NCBI GenBank assembly: GCA_037042915.1
Contig: CM073194.1
Location: 3,162,001 to 3,226,000, forward strand
Origin: Auricularia sp. M13
Taxonomy: Eukaryota > Basidiomycota > Agaricomycetes > Auriculariales > Auriculariaceae
Length of the DNA stretch: 64,000 nucleotides
Direction: 5' to 3'
The notes under the pieces were generated by a model. That model worked only from the letters and a program-made list of their open reading frames with translations. It was not told the DNA's origin and made no database searches. This document shows, one piece after another, positions 19,991 through 29,703 of the stretch. Each line of letters starts with the position of its first letter. Position 1 is the first letter of the stretch. The position numbers and the translations under genes are program-made.

Positions 19991-20034
19991 CTGGTCGTTT
20001 AAAATTCGCTCTGGGAGGCTATGGCTACACTCTT

Positions 20035-20565
20035 TTACTCGATAAAATGCACGCGGCGTTCTCTGCCCTCCTTACGCTTCCTCCTCCATTCCAAGGTCTT
20101 ATTGTAGTCGATAACGAGGTGCGTTCCCTTAATTGCCTCGACGTGTGCGGTTTCGCTCTCGGGGTACTGGAGCCAGTGCTGGTCGCGCCTGTCGCGTTGG
20201 CCCCATTTTTGGCCACAGCCGCAGAGGCATGCGTAAGCACGTTTCTTCTGATACGGCCCAGATGTATCCTGCGGGATATCCCGCAGTATGTCATCTATGC
20301 TCGCAGCGACTCGTGCCGTAGGTGGGGCGTGGGTTCCGGTCGGCTGGGACTTGATCGCGTTACGCACGGTCTCGTCTCCTACTGTGCTCGCCGCCATCGC
20401 TGCCGTGCCCTTTGATGGTGCCGGCGTCAGCAGTTCGTGCTTTTCTCTATTCTCCACCTCCTCTCTCAGCGGCAGTATGTTCCACGTCGGGGTCGGTGAC
20501 CTGCTCAGAGGTTCTCCGTTTTCGCCAGAGCTGGCAAGATTCTTGTGCGCCGGTGTGGGGTTCAT
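20035..20565 (-). CDS. LINE upstream ORF b (176 aa), possible zinc-binding segment
   Basis: This ATG ORF begins 17 nt after the stop of ORF a. The first two thirds are disordered. A C-terminal segment, ACLCGCGQKWGQRDRRDQHW, pairs two close cysteines with a downstream histidine and could bind zinc, but no standard finger spacing is met. A basic end (WRRKRKEGRERR) follows. Function is unknown; it is read as part of the element's 5' coding block. Confidence 0.35.
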   Translation of the reverse strand: MNPTPAHKNLASSGENGEPLSRSPTPTWNILPLREEVENREKHELLTPAPSKGTAAMAASTVGDETVRNAIKSQPTGTHAPPTARVAASIDDILRDIPQDTSGPYQKKRAYACLCGCGQKWGQRDRRDQHWLQYPESETAHVEAIKGTHLVIDYNKTLEWRRKRKEGRERRVHFIE

Positions 20566-20581
20566 TTGCCTGCGCCGCTGG

Positions 20582-21229
20582 CTATGTGCAGCGCGGTTGT
20601 ACAGTGCGCGGGCTTGGCAGAGGGGGCGTCCAGTGTTGGGTGCCTGGTCTCACAGTTTTTAAGGGGTGAGACTGGGCGATAGATCGTCTAGGCGCTTTAT
20701 TCTCAATGGATAGGTCTTGGAGGACGTCATTAGGGGTAGGAGCAGCGCCGGGACTCAATGTGTTCGACGCTGTTCGCCTCCATAGTTCTACGTCACTCAG
20801 GTCGGGATTCGAGGAGGTGGACTTTCGCCTCTGACTGAGGAGGGGCATAGCGCCATCTTTGCTCTTCTTTTGTTCCGGGCTAAAAGCTATCTGATCGCGT
20901 TTCACCCTGTGATGGTTGCCATATATACTTTGCTGGCGCCGTGGCTCATTTGTTATTTTCTCATCCCCTCCCCAGATTTCAGATGTGTCGCTCCGTTTCG
21001 TGAGTCCTGCATCCGCCCTAGGACCTTGCTTAAAGAGCCAGCGTGCCTGCGCATTGCTTGTGTGGGGTACGTATTCAAATTCGGGATTCTCCGGGGTTAT
21101 CTTACCTACTCCGCTCGCAGCGGCTTCTTCACGTTCGTCGCGTCGTGCAATGTCATTCCCCACTTTGTGTCGTACTTGGAACGACCTCAGGGTGTGGCTG
21201 CTTTTTTTGTATGCATGTAGGTGAGACAT
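20582..21229 (-). CDS. LINE upstream ORF a (215 aa), unknown
   Basis: This is the first ORF of the array, with an ATG at 21229 and about 1.68 kb of leader before it. It is Lys/Arg/Ser-rich (for example FSPEQKKSKDG and PLLSQRRKSTSSNPDLSD) with no recognised domain. The leader (21230-22905) has only short ORFs in mixed frames and nothing recognisable. Confidence 0.35.
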   Translation of the reverse strand: MSHLHAYKKSSHTLRSFQVRHKVGNDIARRDEREEAAASGVGKITPENPEFEYVPHTSNAQARWLFKQGPRADAGLTKRSDTSEIWGGDEKITNEPRRQQSIYGNHHRVKRDQIAFSPEQKKSKDGAMPLLSQRRKSTSSNPDLSDVELWRRTASNTLSPGAAPTPNDVLQDLSIENKAPRRSIAQSHPLKTVRPGTQHWTPPLPSPRTVQPRCT

Positions 21230-22905
21230 TGTGGAATTCTGACTTTCTTACGCTCCGTTTCAGTATTTGGGCGCTTCTCTCGTCTATTTTGCCGGCGGCA
21301 TAGTGCTTACTCAGTGCCCGGGATGTGCCGGAGTGTGAAAAGAAGGCCTTACTGCTGCTCGGGAGGGGTACATGGCATGCTCTCGCCGCGGTCTCGATCG
21401 AGGGGGACGGCAGGTACGTCTCCGATCTGTATCGCGCGGGCGGCTCGTTTCTCTTACAGTACCAGCACGCAGCTCACTTTAGAAGCGCTCGTCCATGTTG
21501 CTGTAGTATTAGCAAATGAGAGCCGCTCCGTTTCTATGTTCCCTGCCATCCAGATGTCAGATCTCAGCGCGGTCCGATTGACCATGTCTTAGAGAGCTGG
21601 ACGCGGCGAGCCTTTGCGGGTGCTGTAGACGACGTTTGGTGCGCACTGCGCGAGTTCGTACTGGCGATCTGCATCGTCTGTGCTTCGCCGTCCCGTCTCG
21701 CTGGACCTCCGTCTTGCTTTCCACGATCTACTGCTCATTGCCCGCGCCAGGGTCAGTTCTAACGTTGCACACAGGATGTCGAGGGCGGAATCGTTACGGT
21801 ACGTTCGTTCAGACGTCGTTGGGTCAGTCTCTGCGGCTCACGTACTATAAAGGCCAGCGTGTCTCGTCCTTTTCTCAGCATCCCCCAGACTTTCCTTGCC
21901 TCTCAGACATGTGCCGTCCTTTCAAGTGCGTGCTCGCGGCATTCGTGGCCACCATATGAGAGCTTACGCATCGTAGGATCATCATACGCTATCGCTGTGG
22001 CGTACGTGTCCTTCTGTTTTATCACTTCTTCGTTTTTCTCACGTTTCCCAGCATAACATCAGCAATTGGCTCAACCCGCATAGACTCTTTCCTTGCACGT
22101 CGTACTGTTGCTTCAATAAGCCCTGGGCCGAGCGCGTAGAATGTGGATGTCTTCATTGCCAAGACGTGAGCGTCATTCCGTTGATTGCTGCCGGCGATCG
22201 CTGATCTTTTTTTAGTCGCCGGGCAACACCAATAACGTCCCCTCCGGCCACAGCTGCGACGGCTGCGGTGGTCCGCGCCCCGCGTGCTACTGCACGCTTT
22301 TCCATCGCTGCCCTAACCATGGTCTGTAGCTTGATGGCTTCCGGACCCCGCGTGCGCTGCTGGCCAGATCGTAGCGCTGATCAATGTGCGTAAATTTTTC
22401 GTGGGTGCTTGCATTACCGTGCCCGCACGCTCTTGCTGATTATTCCAGGCTCCCGACGTTCTCTAGTGGCCTCCTGTACGTCTTCCCGTCCTCCATTACT
22501 CTTCACTGACTGGTCTCGTCCAGGAATTCGTACGGCGTGGTGTTACAGCTCGGTGGTGGAAAATCTACGTGCTTGGTGTACTTTCTTGGACTTTGCGTTG
22601 TACTTCTAGATACGAGCGCTGGTCTCCCTCGCGCTGCGCGCGAATACATGCCCACTTGCATTTGGCGCTCCTACGTCCTATTCGACTGGGGAATTCGTCC
22701 TTTAACGGCATTCCATTTTTCGCACGTAATGCTCGTTTGTAACGATTTTATTTGCAGCAAATGACGAGCGCATTGCGCAAAGCGCTGCGCCGTGGTACTC
22801 GCAGCGGTCTTGTCCCGGCAGCCTTGTTGTGGCGGCGAGTAGGGCGTTTGGTATGCTCTTGCGCTGGTATTGCTACCGTACATGGTGGTACGGGAAAGAG
22901 CCGCC

Positions 22906-22917
22906 TGCCGAATGTTG
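22906..22917. repeat. Right target-site duplication of the LINE
   Basis: TGCCGAATGTTG here matches 9129-9140 exactly and marks the 5' end of the element. The next gene starts only about 215 bp to the right, so the insertion lies in or next to its promoter. Confidence 0.8.
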
Positions 22918-23131
22918 TTGCATTGTCGCGACATTGTCTTGTAGCTTATCATGTGACGATAAAATTTGAGTTAGGTATGTTATAATTACCCCTTCAGCCA
23001 TCTCATCGCTTGGTAATCACCTGTGGGAGCAGTGCTTCGGGCGTTTTAAGAACAATGTAACAACGGCTTGCTTGCCACACTTCGGTTTGCTCCCGCAAAT
23101 AACTCCGATCCTCCCTTGTCCCCGAGTCGCC

Positions 23132-24908
23132 ATGCCGAAGTCCAAGATAGCGTGGGACCGGACACGCGCAGTCGATGAGATTGCTAGTTACGAATGTAAG
23201 TACCCTCCATATTGCGCTGCTGCTCATCGCATAATCTGGACCAGGGGTGCCGGCACCTTCTGAGATGGTCCGCCCTTATATCGGCCTGCAGGAGCCGCTC
23301 CCACACGCGCTGATGAACGTGATACTGTGTGCTCTGGAGGATCCTCAGCAGCCTGCGGCTTGCGCATTGTGCATTATTGCTTGTCTGCACGCGATCGACG
23401 CAGGGCCTACTCCTCTGCTAAACCAGCAAATTATCCGCTATAATTACCACGACGTCTACACCCGCTGCACGCGCTTCCTCATGCGCAAACGAACCCAGAA
23501 GCAGCAGAAAAGGACGGAGGAGCTGATGTCTAGTTGCAACTGTTACGGCGATAGGCTTGGGAATGCGCTCGTCGAACGCTACCGCTGCGATAAACCTGGG
23601 GTGCACAATCATGCGGCTGGGGACATGGTACTCTGCGAACACCACCCTGACGCGGAGTACATCGGGATACGACTTCGGGCTAAGCTGGAGGACTTTCTTA
23701 TGCAGCTGCACGTCTTTATCAACACTATCGGCACTCTCGAAGGCCTCCAGCTTTCGATGAAGGATGTCATGGACCAAATCGGTACTGCCGTCCTTGCTGC
23801 TATACAACCGCTACACGAGGGCGTCCAAAAACTGTACAACTTTGGCAAAAACAACGCAAAGCAGCGTCGCCAAATGTGGCCTCGATCGCCAGACGAGCTC
23901 CTCCCGTATGGTGTAGAAGAGTCCATGTTCTCCCTTGGACGTCTCTCCGCTCAGCTGTCGTGCTACTCTGCCATGGGCATCGCCGGCGTAATCATGGACG
24001 TCGTTCGTGGTCCTTCCCTGAAGGCATTCATGGATTCTGCACACCTGTCCGGCGCTTTCGTCACCCTGATGTCGGGTGTTATGGACACCCAGAAGCAACT
24101 CCTCGTCATCGCTGCTACCAAGGAACTCGATTCAATGGATTCTCTGCGTGCAGCAGTCTCGCTCAGAGACATCAAGCGCGTAGCACTAGTAGCCCACATG
24201 CTTTGCGTCCCCGAAATCGACCGCGTGCGCTTCAACACCCAGGCCAAACTCCAGAGCGGCATCTGCGACGCGCTGGAGATCACCGACAAGCTCCTGCGGG
24301 CAATTGTGAACTTCCGGTTCCTCTTCCCGGGCGAGTCGGACATGGAGAAGCTCACCAAAATCGCAGAGGATGCATACAGCTCGTACGCCATGCTCGGGGG
24401 AGCACTCCATCGAAGCCTGCGCCGCCCTTACGACACCGCGGTTTACCACGAACACATCCTGAAGTCGTCCAGAATGTCGAGAAGCCTCATCGACCATGAC
24501 CAGGCTGCACGATCGTCTCGGACGACGACGCCGGAGGGGTATCGCGCCCTCGCGATGCGCACGTATGGCGCGATAATGGACTTCACGGAGATCAGGCGTT
24601 GCTGGAACAAAACCTGCACACAGATGGAGATGCTCGCCGGGCACAAATTCCAGCGCTGTTCGTGCTGCAAGGCCGTCCGGTACTGCTCTCCGGCCTGCCA
24701 GCGCGCGGCTTGGGATACGCACCAGATCCCTTGCAAACTCATGCGCGCAAAGGACACTCTCAAACTCATGGACCTTCCGCTGGACAGTATGACACGATTC
24801 CCGAGCCAGGCGAGCGTCGATAAGCTCTGTCGAGATCTTGAGTTGTCGAGGGAGGATCTTCTCGTTATTGTGGACCATCACAAATTATTGGCTTCGCCGC
24901 ACGATTAG
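23132..24908 (+). CDS. MYND zinc-finger protein (575 aa)
   Basis: Two exons (23132-23195 and 23245-24908) are separated by a 49-nt intron with GTAAGT donor; the joined protein has 575 residues. Residues of about 30-470 are mostly helical with no named domain. A MYND finger closes the protein at about 474-514. It starts CWNKTC, continues CSCCKAVRYCSPACQRAAW, and ends H-x3-C (HQIPC). MYND fingers bind proline-rich partners. Proteins with a long helical part and a C-terminal MYND are common in mushroom genomes, but their roles are mostly unknown. It is convergent with the small MYND gene at 25175-26175, with 266 bp between stops. The LINE ends about 215 bp upstream of the start. Confidence 0.8.
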
Positions 24909-25174
24909 ACTGATAATATCCAAATCTTGTAGCTCATGCATGCTGTATCATTATGCCGCAACATATGCAACATCTTTGTTCCGGACTTCAAGCCGGTCCT
25001 CACGCTGGCCTGGTCAAGCACTCCGCACACACTGGTTCGTGTTCTAAACCATCTACGGTCCAAGGATGAAGAAGCTATCATTACCTGGTCCGACTTTAAG
25101 TGTCTACATCGCATACTGTACAGGCGCTCATCCAAGACGCACTAAACGGGAGCTCTAAAATTGAGTTGAAGATA

Positions 25175-26175
25175 TTACCGACTTCCAGGGATGGGCACGT
25201 CCTCTGGATCAAACTTCGCAACATAGCTCCTCAAACACGCCTCCCACGTCGGCGTGCCGTCGTCCATGAACGGCGGGTCCTTGTAGATGTCCTGCAGCGA
25301 CATCAGCCCGACATTCGTGCGGTCGCGCCAGTCGTCGAGGTTCGGCTCGCTCCATTGGATGTGGCGCAGCCGCATGCGCTCTCCGTCGGCATTGGTGAGC
25401 AGCACGAAGAAGTGCAGCCGCGTGTGGTCCGTTGGGTCCACGACGACTTGCCCGATCTCGGGGAAGTGTTCTTCGATGTAGGCCGTTGAGACTACGTCTG
25501 CCTTTTCGAGCTGAAATCCACGGGTTAGATCATCGTATACTGTACAAGGGCTCGGACTCGGGAGGGATGAACGCACGTCGTATTCCTTGATCTTGTCATA
25601 GGGCACGTCCGGCTCAGGGACTATAGTGAGGAGCAGACTGTTGCGCATCAGAAAGGACGTCTCTTTCATTATCAGAGCGTCACGTCGCACCAATGGGTCA
25701 CTGGGCGGTCATGAGGGTGGTTCGGGAGGTCCAGCGCGATTTTCGTGAAATGATGAAAGACAGGTCGCCACAGCGCGATCCAGTCGGTAAGACGCATGTC
25801 CATGTCGAGTTCAAAGCGCTCGCGCGTCCCCTTCTTTGGCTTGGTAGTCCGTATGTCGCCGTTCGGGAGCACGACGGACGGATGGGGCCGGCAGTTGCGT
25901 TTGTGGCCTGCTTTCCAGGAGGTTGCTTGGCATTCCTTTGACTGAGTCCACAGAGTGTAGCATCAGCTAATGTCCTTGGATATTATGTCGATGGGAGAAC
26001 ATACGCAGTAGACGACGACACTGCGAGGTGGCGCACAGACGCACAGACACAAAAAAAGTCAGGACGTGGTGCAAGTCGTGAGACAGCGTGCGCACCGACA
26101 TCGAGAGCAGCGCTTCGCCTCTTCTGGGGGGATCTCGTGATCACAGAAGTAGCAACGATGTACGTGGTCGGGCAT
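25175..26175 (-). CDS. Small MYND zinc-finger protein, copy 1
   Basis: Five minus-strand exons (26096-26175, 26005-26020, 25691-25941, 25577-25637, 25175-25510) join in phase to 247 residues. The MYND finger is at the N-terminus and is split over the first three exons: CYFCDHEIPPEEAKRCSRC, then a 16-nt microexon giving RVVVYC, then SKECQATSWKAGHKRNC. The rest has a conserved WIALWRPVFHHF block and a C-terminal LHFFVLLTNADGERMRLRHI segment with no known family. The gene at 41066-41996 has the same five-exon pattern, including exons of identical length (16 and 251 nt), so the two are paralogues. It is divergent from the dehydrogenase gene at 26558. Confidence 0.8.
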
Positions 26176-26557
26176 GTGGCATGAGAAAGAGGAGCAGATG
26201 GCTTGACGCGACTTCGAACTCCGATAAGGTTGGTGATGTGCCTCCTGTGGCAGTACCCTCGTCTCGATCATTCCAAGAGCACTATTCAATGATACCCTTC
26301 TTTGGTTTTGAACTTTAATGCACTTTCAGAGACTTCGGAATGAATTATTACGGTAATGCTAGTCGTTGGGTGGTCGAATATGAATTCTATGTGTGAGAAA
26401 ACTACTGTACGGTTCTGCAGGACCTTCTTGTCGAAACGCATGTCAAGTTTCTGTCGACGCATGATTTTCAGGACCGACCAGGAAGCCCGTTCCGCTGCTC
26501 CAGCGCTTCAGCGATCCGGCAAAGAGCGGTCCGCTTCCTCGTTTGCCTCGAGCCTCC
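26176..26557. promoter_or_regulatory. Shared divergent promoter region
   Basis: About 380 bp lie between the starts of the small MYND gene (minus) and the FAD-linked dehydrogenase (plus). No specific site is called. A longer MYND 5' extension up to about 26289 is open but not needed. Confidence 0.4.
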
Positions 26558-28257
26558 ATGTTCGCTCGCGCATTGGGCCGATTGCGCCCAATCTCGCGGC
26601 GCTGGGCGCACACGCGGGCCCACCCGCATCTGCGTGCAGTGACCACGGGCGACGTCGAGCATTTCACGCGAATACTCTCGCCCAGCAGCGTGCTTTCCAC
26701 GCTCTCGCCCGTGTCCAGCGCTTCCGATGAGCTCTCCGCGTTCAACCAGGACTGGATGGGAAAATATCTGGGCCGGGCTACGACAGTGCTGAAGCCGCGG
26801 TCAACGCAGGAGGTTGCGGCCATCGTTCGGTACTGCAACGACCAACGAATAGGAATTGTGCCCCAGGGCGGCAATACCGGCCTCGTGGGCGGGAGCATTC
26901 CCATTGGCGACGTCGGGCAGGAAGTTGTGTTGAGTCTGGGTGCGATGAAGGAGGTACGGAGCTTCGACCCCAACAGCGGTGCGCGCTGCTCGCCCGACCT
27001 CGAATAAAATGCTCACAGCCCACCAGGCATTCTTGTAGCCGACGCTGGATGTGTGCTCGAATCTCTGAGTCTTTATCTCGAGCCGCATGGCTATATTATG
27101 CCACTGGACCTTGGCGCGAAGGGAAGGTGTGATCTTGAAAACTACAGTTTTGTGACGGGGAGCGTTGACACCACCTTACAGCTGTCAAATTGGTGGAAAT
27201 GTCTCGACAAACGCCGGCGGACTGCGGCTGCTGCGTTATGGCTCGCTGCATGGTTCTGTTCTGGGACTGGAAGTGGTGCTGCCCGACGGCACCATCCTCG
27301 ATCAACTCTCGACGTTGCGGAAAGACAACACTGGGTACGATCTTAAGCAGCTGTTCATCGGCGCTGAAGGCACTCTGGGCGTCGTTACGGCGGTGTCCAT
27401 CCACACACCACCAGCGTCGTCGAGCGTCAATAACGTCCTCCTGGCCCTACCGCGCTACGACAACGTCATTCCCCTGTATCGCCAAGTTCGCAGACGACTC
27501 GGCGAGATTCTCTCTGCATTCGAGTTCTTCGACAGGTCCTGCTACGACCTAGTCCTCCGGCACGGCCAGCAGCCCGCGCTTCCGGCAGACGAGATTACCG
27601 ACGCCGAGGCCTTCGTGCTGCTCGAGACTTCCGGCGGTCACAAAGAACACGACGAGGCGAAACTCGCAGACCTGCTGGAGGAGCTGCTTGGCGACGGAAG
27701 CCTGGTGACGACCGGCGTGCTGTCGCAGAGCCAGGAGCAGTTCAACGCGCTCTGGCGCCTGCGCGAGGGCATCACGGAGAGCATCGGGCGCGAGGGCAAG
27801 GCGTACAAGTACGACATCTCCATCCCCGTCGCCAAGTTCAAGGAGGCCGTCGACACGACCCGCGAGCACCTGCGCGCCAAGGGCTTGCTGGACAGACACC
27901 CCGGAGGCGTCAAGTTTGTGCTGGGCTATGGCCATGTTGGCGATGGTATGTGTTTGTACTTCTCGTGTCCTCTGCTTTTTGCCACTGACGTTGCATACTA
28001 TATATACAGGAAACTTGCACCTGAACATCGTGGCCGACTCCTACTCGGACGAAATCGCCGCGGCGCTCGAGCCCTTCGTGTTCGAGCTCGTCGCGGGCTA
28101 CCGCGGCTCCGTCTCCGCCGAGCACGGCATCGGGTCGTCCAAGGTCGACGCTCTCAAGTACAGCAAAGGCGAGACCAGCCGGCTGTGGATGAAGAAGATC
28201 AAGGATCTATTCGACCCAAACGGGGTCATGAACCCAGGGAAGGTTCTTCCTTTGTGA
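26558..28257 (+). CDS. FAD-linked D-2-hydroxyglutarate/D-lactate dehydrogenase, mitochondrial
   Basis: Four exons (26558-26978, 27027-27126, 27182-27945, 28010-28257) give 510 residues. The N-terminus [20 protein letters not shown] is Arg-rich and fits a mitochondrial presequence. The FAD-binding PP-loop [12 protein letters not shown], the [21 protein letters not shown] block and [13 protein letters not shown] are typical of the FAD_binding_4 family. The C-terminal oxidase domain has GHVGDGNLHLN and [11 protein letters not shown]. This matches yeast Dld2/Dld3 and D2HGDH, which oxidise D-2-hydroxyglutarate (and D-lactate) and pass electrons onward. All motifs are intact and introns are in phase. 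D-lactate specificity instead of 2-hydroxyglutarate cannot be separated by eye. Confidence 0.9.
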
Positions 28258-29703
28258 GCTGCCGCTTGCAGAAGTGGGGGCAGTGCGACACTGCGATGTC
28301 TGCCACCGGTTTTGATGTCGTGCCACTGGTGTCCGAGTCGACCGCGCCGTCGTATCGGTCTTGGTTAACTATCCTGAATGGTGCGATGTTTGTATCATAT
28401 GCCTAATCGCTACTTGCTTTCGCAATTGGCAGAACAGCGATCTTGCAAGCAGAGAACTTCGGAGGTGTACGTGCAAGGCAGACATCGGTAGTCGTCCGCC
28501 ACATGCGCGGATAAATCCCAACGTGTGCCCTCGCAGAATGGTGTCCATCTGTCCGATCAGCCAACTCCCAATCGACCTCAGCTAGGCTATGCCGGGCATC
28601 GGGCGGTTGCCCGAGACGAACATTCAACGGAGCGGACAGTGCTGGCATCCTAATATCCCCTAGCCTAAGGACCGTCTCTGCAAATCCCCTTCAGATGAAT
28701 GTCCCATAGGGATAGATCGTGAGAAAGGACATATAGTACCTGTCCGCCGGGGTGTTTCTGTGGACGGCGAGCAACTGCCAAGCGTGGTGATGATGGGGGC
28801 CTCACCGTTGAAGTTGTTGTACATCTATTTGAGCACGATTCTCTGGACTCGTGTTCATAGAAGCGCGCGAATGGCAAGCTTCAAGTGCGCGCCAGATGCA
28901 ATGAGGAACCCCATACCTGAGAGGATAGCCACCGCCGCTGTCGTGGCCGGAAGACAGACACGCACTCGGTTTCTCAACCGACAGCAGCACCCGTACATGC
29001 GATCTTTGAATTCATCAAGCTTCCGCTTGATTCAGTGTCTTGAGTGCAAGTGTATTGGGCTGGCTTCATGACGAAGGAGCGGCGTTCAACTGAGGGAGCG
29101 TTGATGCTGGCATGGATCCATCCAGGACGCATGCACGGTCGTTGCTGCCAGTTGAGAAACGAGCGATGTCCATCTCAATGCCGGGGTATAAGGTCACGAG
29201 TGTTTGATGTGGGATGAGGACGTCAAATCTTAGAGAGAGCGGGTTGAAACCTCTTGAGATGTAGAGCGACACGATAAATGTGTGCAGTAGTGGGAATCAA
29301 GTGGGAATACCGAACAATGAGGCATAATCGGCCATGGTTATATACTCGAATGGACTGTAGGCATATTCCGCTGCTGTCCAATACAAGCAACCACCGGAAC
29401 TTGGTGAATTTCGTCCTCCTGTTTATTTGTGAGCGGATCGCCAGTGGTTACCGCCACAATTTTTGTTCCTCGTCAGTTTATCACTAGACTTGTTCCAAAA
29501 CAACTTTCCTTCTTATCTTGAACATACATCCAGTACGCCCAGAGCAGGAGTAGCTACTGAATTTCAGCTGTACCGACGAATTTGGCAAGTCAAGGCGCCC
29601 GCACTGCCACCAATCCTCCGGATGCGGAACCGCATCGCCGCTGTGCCTCCTGACTTCCTGACTCTCCCTGCCCGCCACTTGCACACCGGCTTTGAACGCG
29701 CAT
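28258..29703. other. Intergenic, no gene recognised
   Basis: About 1.4 kb without a supported gene. A minus-strand open frame at 29066-29272 (SRGFNPLSLRFDVLIPHQ) reads like protein but lacks an ATG and splice support; it may be a remnant. Confidence 0.4.

Larger units (their letters stand above)
9141..22905 (-). mobile_element. Giant multi-ORF LINE (non-LTR retrotransposon), about 13.8 kb
   Basis: On the minus strand the element runs from 22905 (5' end) to a poly(A) tail, seen as 23 Ts at 9141-9163. It is bounded by a 12-bp direct repeat, TGCCGAATGTTG, at 9129-9140 and 22906-22917. In order it holds a leader without clear genes (22905-21230), five consecutive ATG-started ORFs (21229-16951), a 27-bp minisatellite (about 16670-15000), and ORF2 (up to 14759, ending 9330) with AP-type endonuclease, reverse transcriptase, RNase H and a C-terminal zinc-binding domain. 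The RT-plus-RNase H order resembles the Tad1/I group of fungal LINEs, but the clade is not certain. Typical LINEs are 4-8 kb, so this one is exceptional. ORF2 is uninterrupted, which suggests a young insertion. It sits between the Stealth and MYND genes. Confidence 0.8.

Noticed and set aside
22409-22764. Plus-strand frame with VVLQLGGGKSTC resembling a P-loop
   Set aside because: The spacing does not fit a Walker A motif, no other ATPase motif follows, and it lies antisense in the LINE leader.
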